DNA of 12,587 nt. Source: JBBTQE01 sp038065775. Lineage in GTDB: Bacteria > Patescibacteriota > Patescibacteriia > Magasanikbacterales > GWA2-37-8. The position numbers and the translations under genes are program-made. The stretch covers positions 1 to 12,587 of the forward strand of contig JBBTQE010000055.1 in the NCBI GenBank assembly GCA_038065775.1. Reading direction: 5' to 3'. Positions 11,230-12,587 of the stretch are shown in pieces. Positions within the stretch are counted from its first letter, which is position 1, and every line of letters begins with the position of its first letter. The notes beneath the pieces are model-generated. The model saw only the letters and a list, made by a program, of their open reading frames with translations, searched no databases and was not told the DNA's origin.

Positions 11230-12587
11230 AAAGAACAGCCCTTTTATTCATAATCTTAGGACTTCTATCAGCCGGAACAGCTCTTGTTTTGGCGCTCAAT
11301 GCGTCCAGACCTGATTTAACTTTGCCAAGCGTCAGCGCCGTCGCCCAAAATAACGAATTGGCCGTTGTTCAAAAAAAGTCAACTTGCGCGCAAAAAACCA
11401 CCTTTGCCGTCAGCCCTAAAAATGTGTGCAAAAAATTTAAATCATCATGCGATGTGCCGAAAGGATGGAAAAAAGTTAAAAATTGCCCCGCGCCGACTCC
11501 GCCGGTTGCCAAGGGTGGAAAATGCCAAACAGCGGGAGAAACAAAATACTATCGGTGTCCTAGCGGCAGTCAAGTCAAAGATGTTCCATGGTGTATTTGC
11601 GGTCCGGAGGGAGGAAGGGCTGGCGCAAAAAATAAATGGCAATGCCAGCAGATGCCGAAGCTTTCTTGTTCCAGCGCGACAGCGAATCCGAATCTAGAGT
11701 CAGGCCCGACCCGCATAACCCGCGTTCCAAGCGGCAAATGCGCGCCGGGAGAAAAAATAAATTATAAATGCGCTGATGGAACATCGGTCAAATGGTGTAC
11801 GTGCGATGATTTGGGTTGGGATTGCGGCTATATATATAAATACGCGCAACGACTTTGTCCAGCGACTAAAGAGATTGTTATAGACACGGAAGTTGGGCAA
11901 CGGCCACCTGCCACATGCGCTTTAGGAGAGGCGATAAACCAAAAATGCGCTGATGGAACAATAACCCGGTCATGCATATGCGAAAACTTGGGAAATACGG
12001 GGACAACGGCATGGGAATGCGGTATGACTGGTGTCTGTTCTAAAGCCGGTCCGCCAACTATTGGCAGTGTGAGCATCTCGGGGGCCGTAACTTCTGATTT
12101 GCCCGTGGAACTGCAAACCACCCCATTCGGAACCGTAAGAATTACATGGATGGCGAGCGAAGCGGTTACCTCCCGCCTGGAATACGGGCCGACAATCTCT
12201 TACGGATTTACAGCCGGCACCGACTACTTTGATTCTGCCTACCAAGGAGCGGAGTTGCTAGATTTACAACCCAACACTACTTATCATTTTAGAATCAAAG
12301 CCAGAGACAAAGATACCACACCAAATACCATTGTTACGGAAAATTACACTTTTATCCTCCGAAAATTGCCCGACCTGACAATATCTCCCATTTCGGTTGA
12401 CCATTTTAAGGCAGATACGCCGAATAAAATACATGTTAATATTCAAAACAACGGAGTTATCGCGGCCTCCAAAGACTTTGTTGTTAAAGTATATGTTAAT
12501 GATATTTTAGTAGGCGAAGGCCCATACGATTCTAACCTTGCTTCCGGCGCTTCAGGCGAGAAAATATTTGATTACACTTTTCCTGGC
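11226..12587 (+). CDS. Secreted Cys-rich repeat protein with FN3-like and CARDB-like domains (partial, runs off the window)
   Basis: The frame is open for 454 codons from the ATG at 11226 to the window end. Residues 1-24 are a signal peptide or anchor (MKRTALLFIILGLLSAGTAL...). Three Cys-rich repeats follow at about 100-140, 172-200 and 231-265, each with five cysteines in the order C, GE, C, xxG, C-x-C, C; repeats 2 and 3 share KCADGT. After G275-P-P comes an FN3-like domain (about 276-378: VRITWMASEAV, SRLEYG, LQPNTTYHFRIKARD), similar to those fronting purple acid phosphatases. A CARDB-like adhesion domain starts at about 382 (PDLTISPISV, VNIQNNG, VKVYVNDILVG). This is an extracellular, disulfide-rich surface protein; binding partner unknown. 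Its ATG overlaps the dehydrogenase stop. The repeats are not a family I can name. Confidence 0.8.
   Translation, partial: MKRTALLFIILGLLSAGTALVLALNASRPDLTLPSVSAVAQNNELAVVQKKSTCAQKTTFAVSPKNVCKKFKSSCDVPKGWKKVKNCPAPTPPVAKGGKCQTAGETKYYRCPSGSQVKDVPWCICGPEGGRAGAKNKWQCQQMPKLSCSSATANPNLESGPTRITRVPSGKCAPGEKINYKCADGTSVKWCTCDDLGWDCGYIYKYAQRLCPATKEIVIDTEVGQRPPATCALGEAINQKCADGTITRSCICENLGNTGTTAWECGMTGVCSKAGPPTIGSVSISGAVTSDLPVELQTTPFGTVRITWMASEAVTSRLEYGPTISYGFTAGTDYFDSAYQGAELLDLQPNTTYHFRIKARDKDTTPNTIVTENYTFILRKLPDLTISPISVDHFKADTPNKIHVNIQNNGVIAASKDFVVKVYVNDILVGEGPYDSNLASGASGEKIFDYTFPG

Noticed and set aside
11445..12446. Several minus-strand frames of 60-97 aa in the right end
   Set aside because: They are shadows of the continuous 454-codon plus-strand frame, which has a signal peptide and recognisable domains.

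Overview
The window is a gene-dense bacterial stretch of moderate, somewhat AT-rich composition. It most likely comes from a Candidate Phyla Radiation (Patescibacteria, Parcubacteria-like) genome. This is inferred from gene content: a two-helix type IV secretion (VirB2-like) pilin with a long exported tail, a peptide-binding protein held by an uncleaved membrane helix rather than a lipid anchor, an RNase J with a deviant zinc site, and a Cys-rich FN3/CARDB surface protein. TGA acts as a stop (dsbA-like and dehydrogenase genes), so recoded UGA (code 25) is excluded. Start codons mostly lack a clear Shine-Dalgarno sequence.

Left part (1-5499), all genes on the minus strand. A short leader holds a perfect DnaA box and the terminator of uvrA. 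uvrA (146-3046) encodes the nucleotide-excision-repair damage sensor and carries an in-frame 79-bp palindromic repeat. Upstream, in transcription order, are a DsbA-like thiol protein (4750-5499) and, overlapping it by 8 bp, a pilin-like Cys-rich membrane protein (3186-4757), which ends in an intrinsic terminator just before the uvrA promoter.

Middle (5500-8314), plus strand. Divergent promoters separate the dsbA-like gene from secG. secG and a membrane-anchored family-5 peptide-binding protein probably form one transcript, followed after 15 bp by tRNA-Leu(CAG). The last 20 bp of the tRNA region recur 137 bp downstream, bracketing a GC-rich, highly foldable 117-bp segment. Three copies of a dispersed TGTCAT-type repeat follow, of the same family as the one inside uvrA.

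Right part (8315-12587), plus strand. RNase J (RNA processing and decay) ends in a strong terminator. Next come a D-lactate-dehydrogenase-like enzyme (fermentative NADH reoxidation) and, overlapping its stop codon, a secreted protein with three Cys-rich repeats, an FN3-like domain and a CARDB-like domain that runs off the window.

A common theme is the cell envelope: SecG exports proteins, the DsbA-like protein may act on disulfides, and at least two exported Cys-rich proteins are encoded nearby. The most unusual DNA-level signals are the in-frame repeat in uvrA and the tRNA-end duplication with its structured insert.
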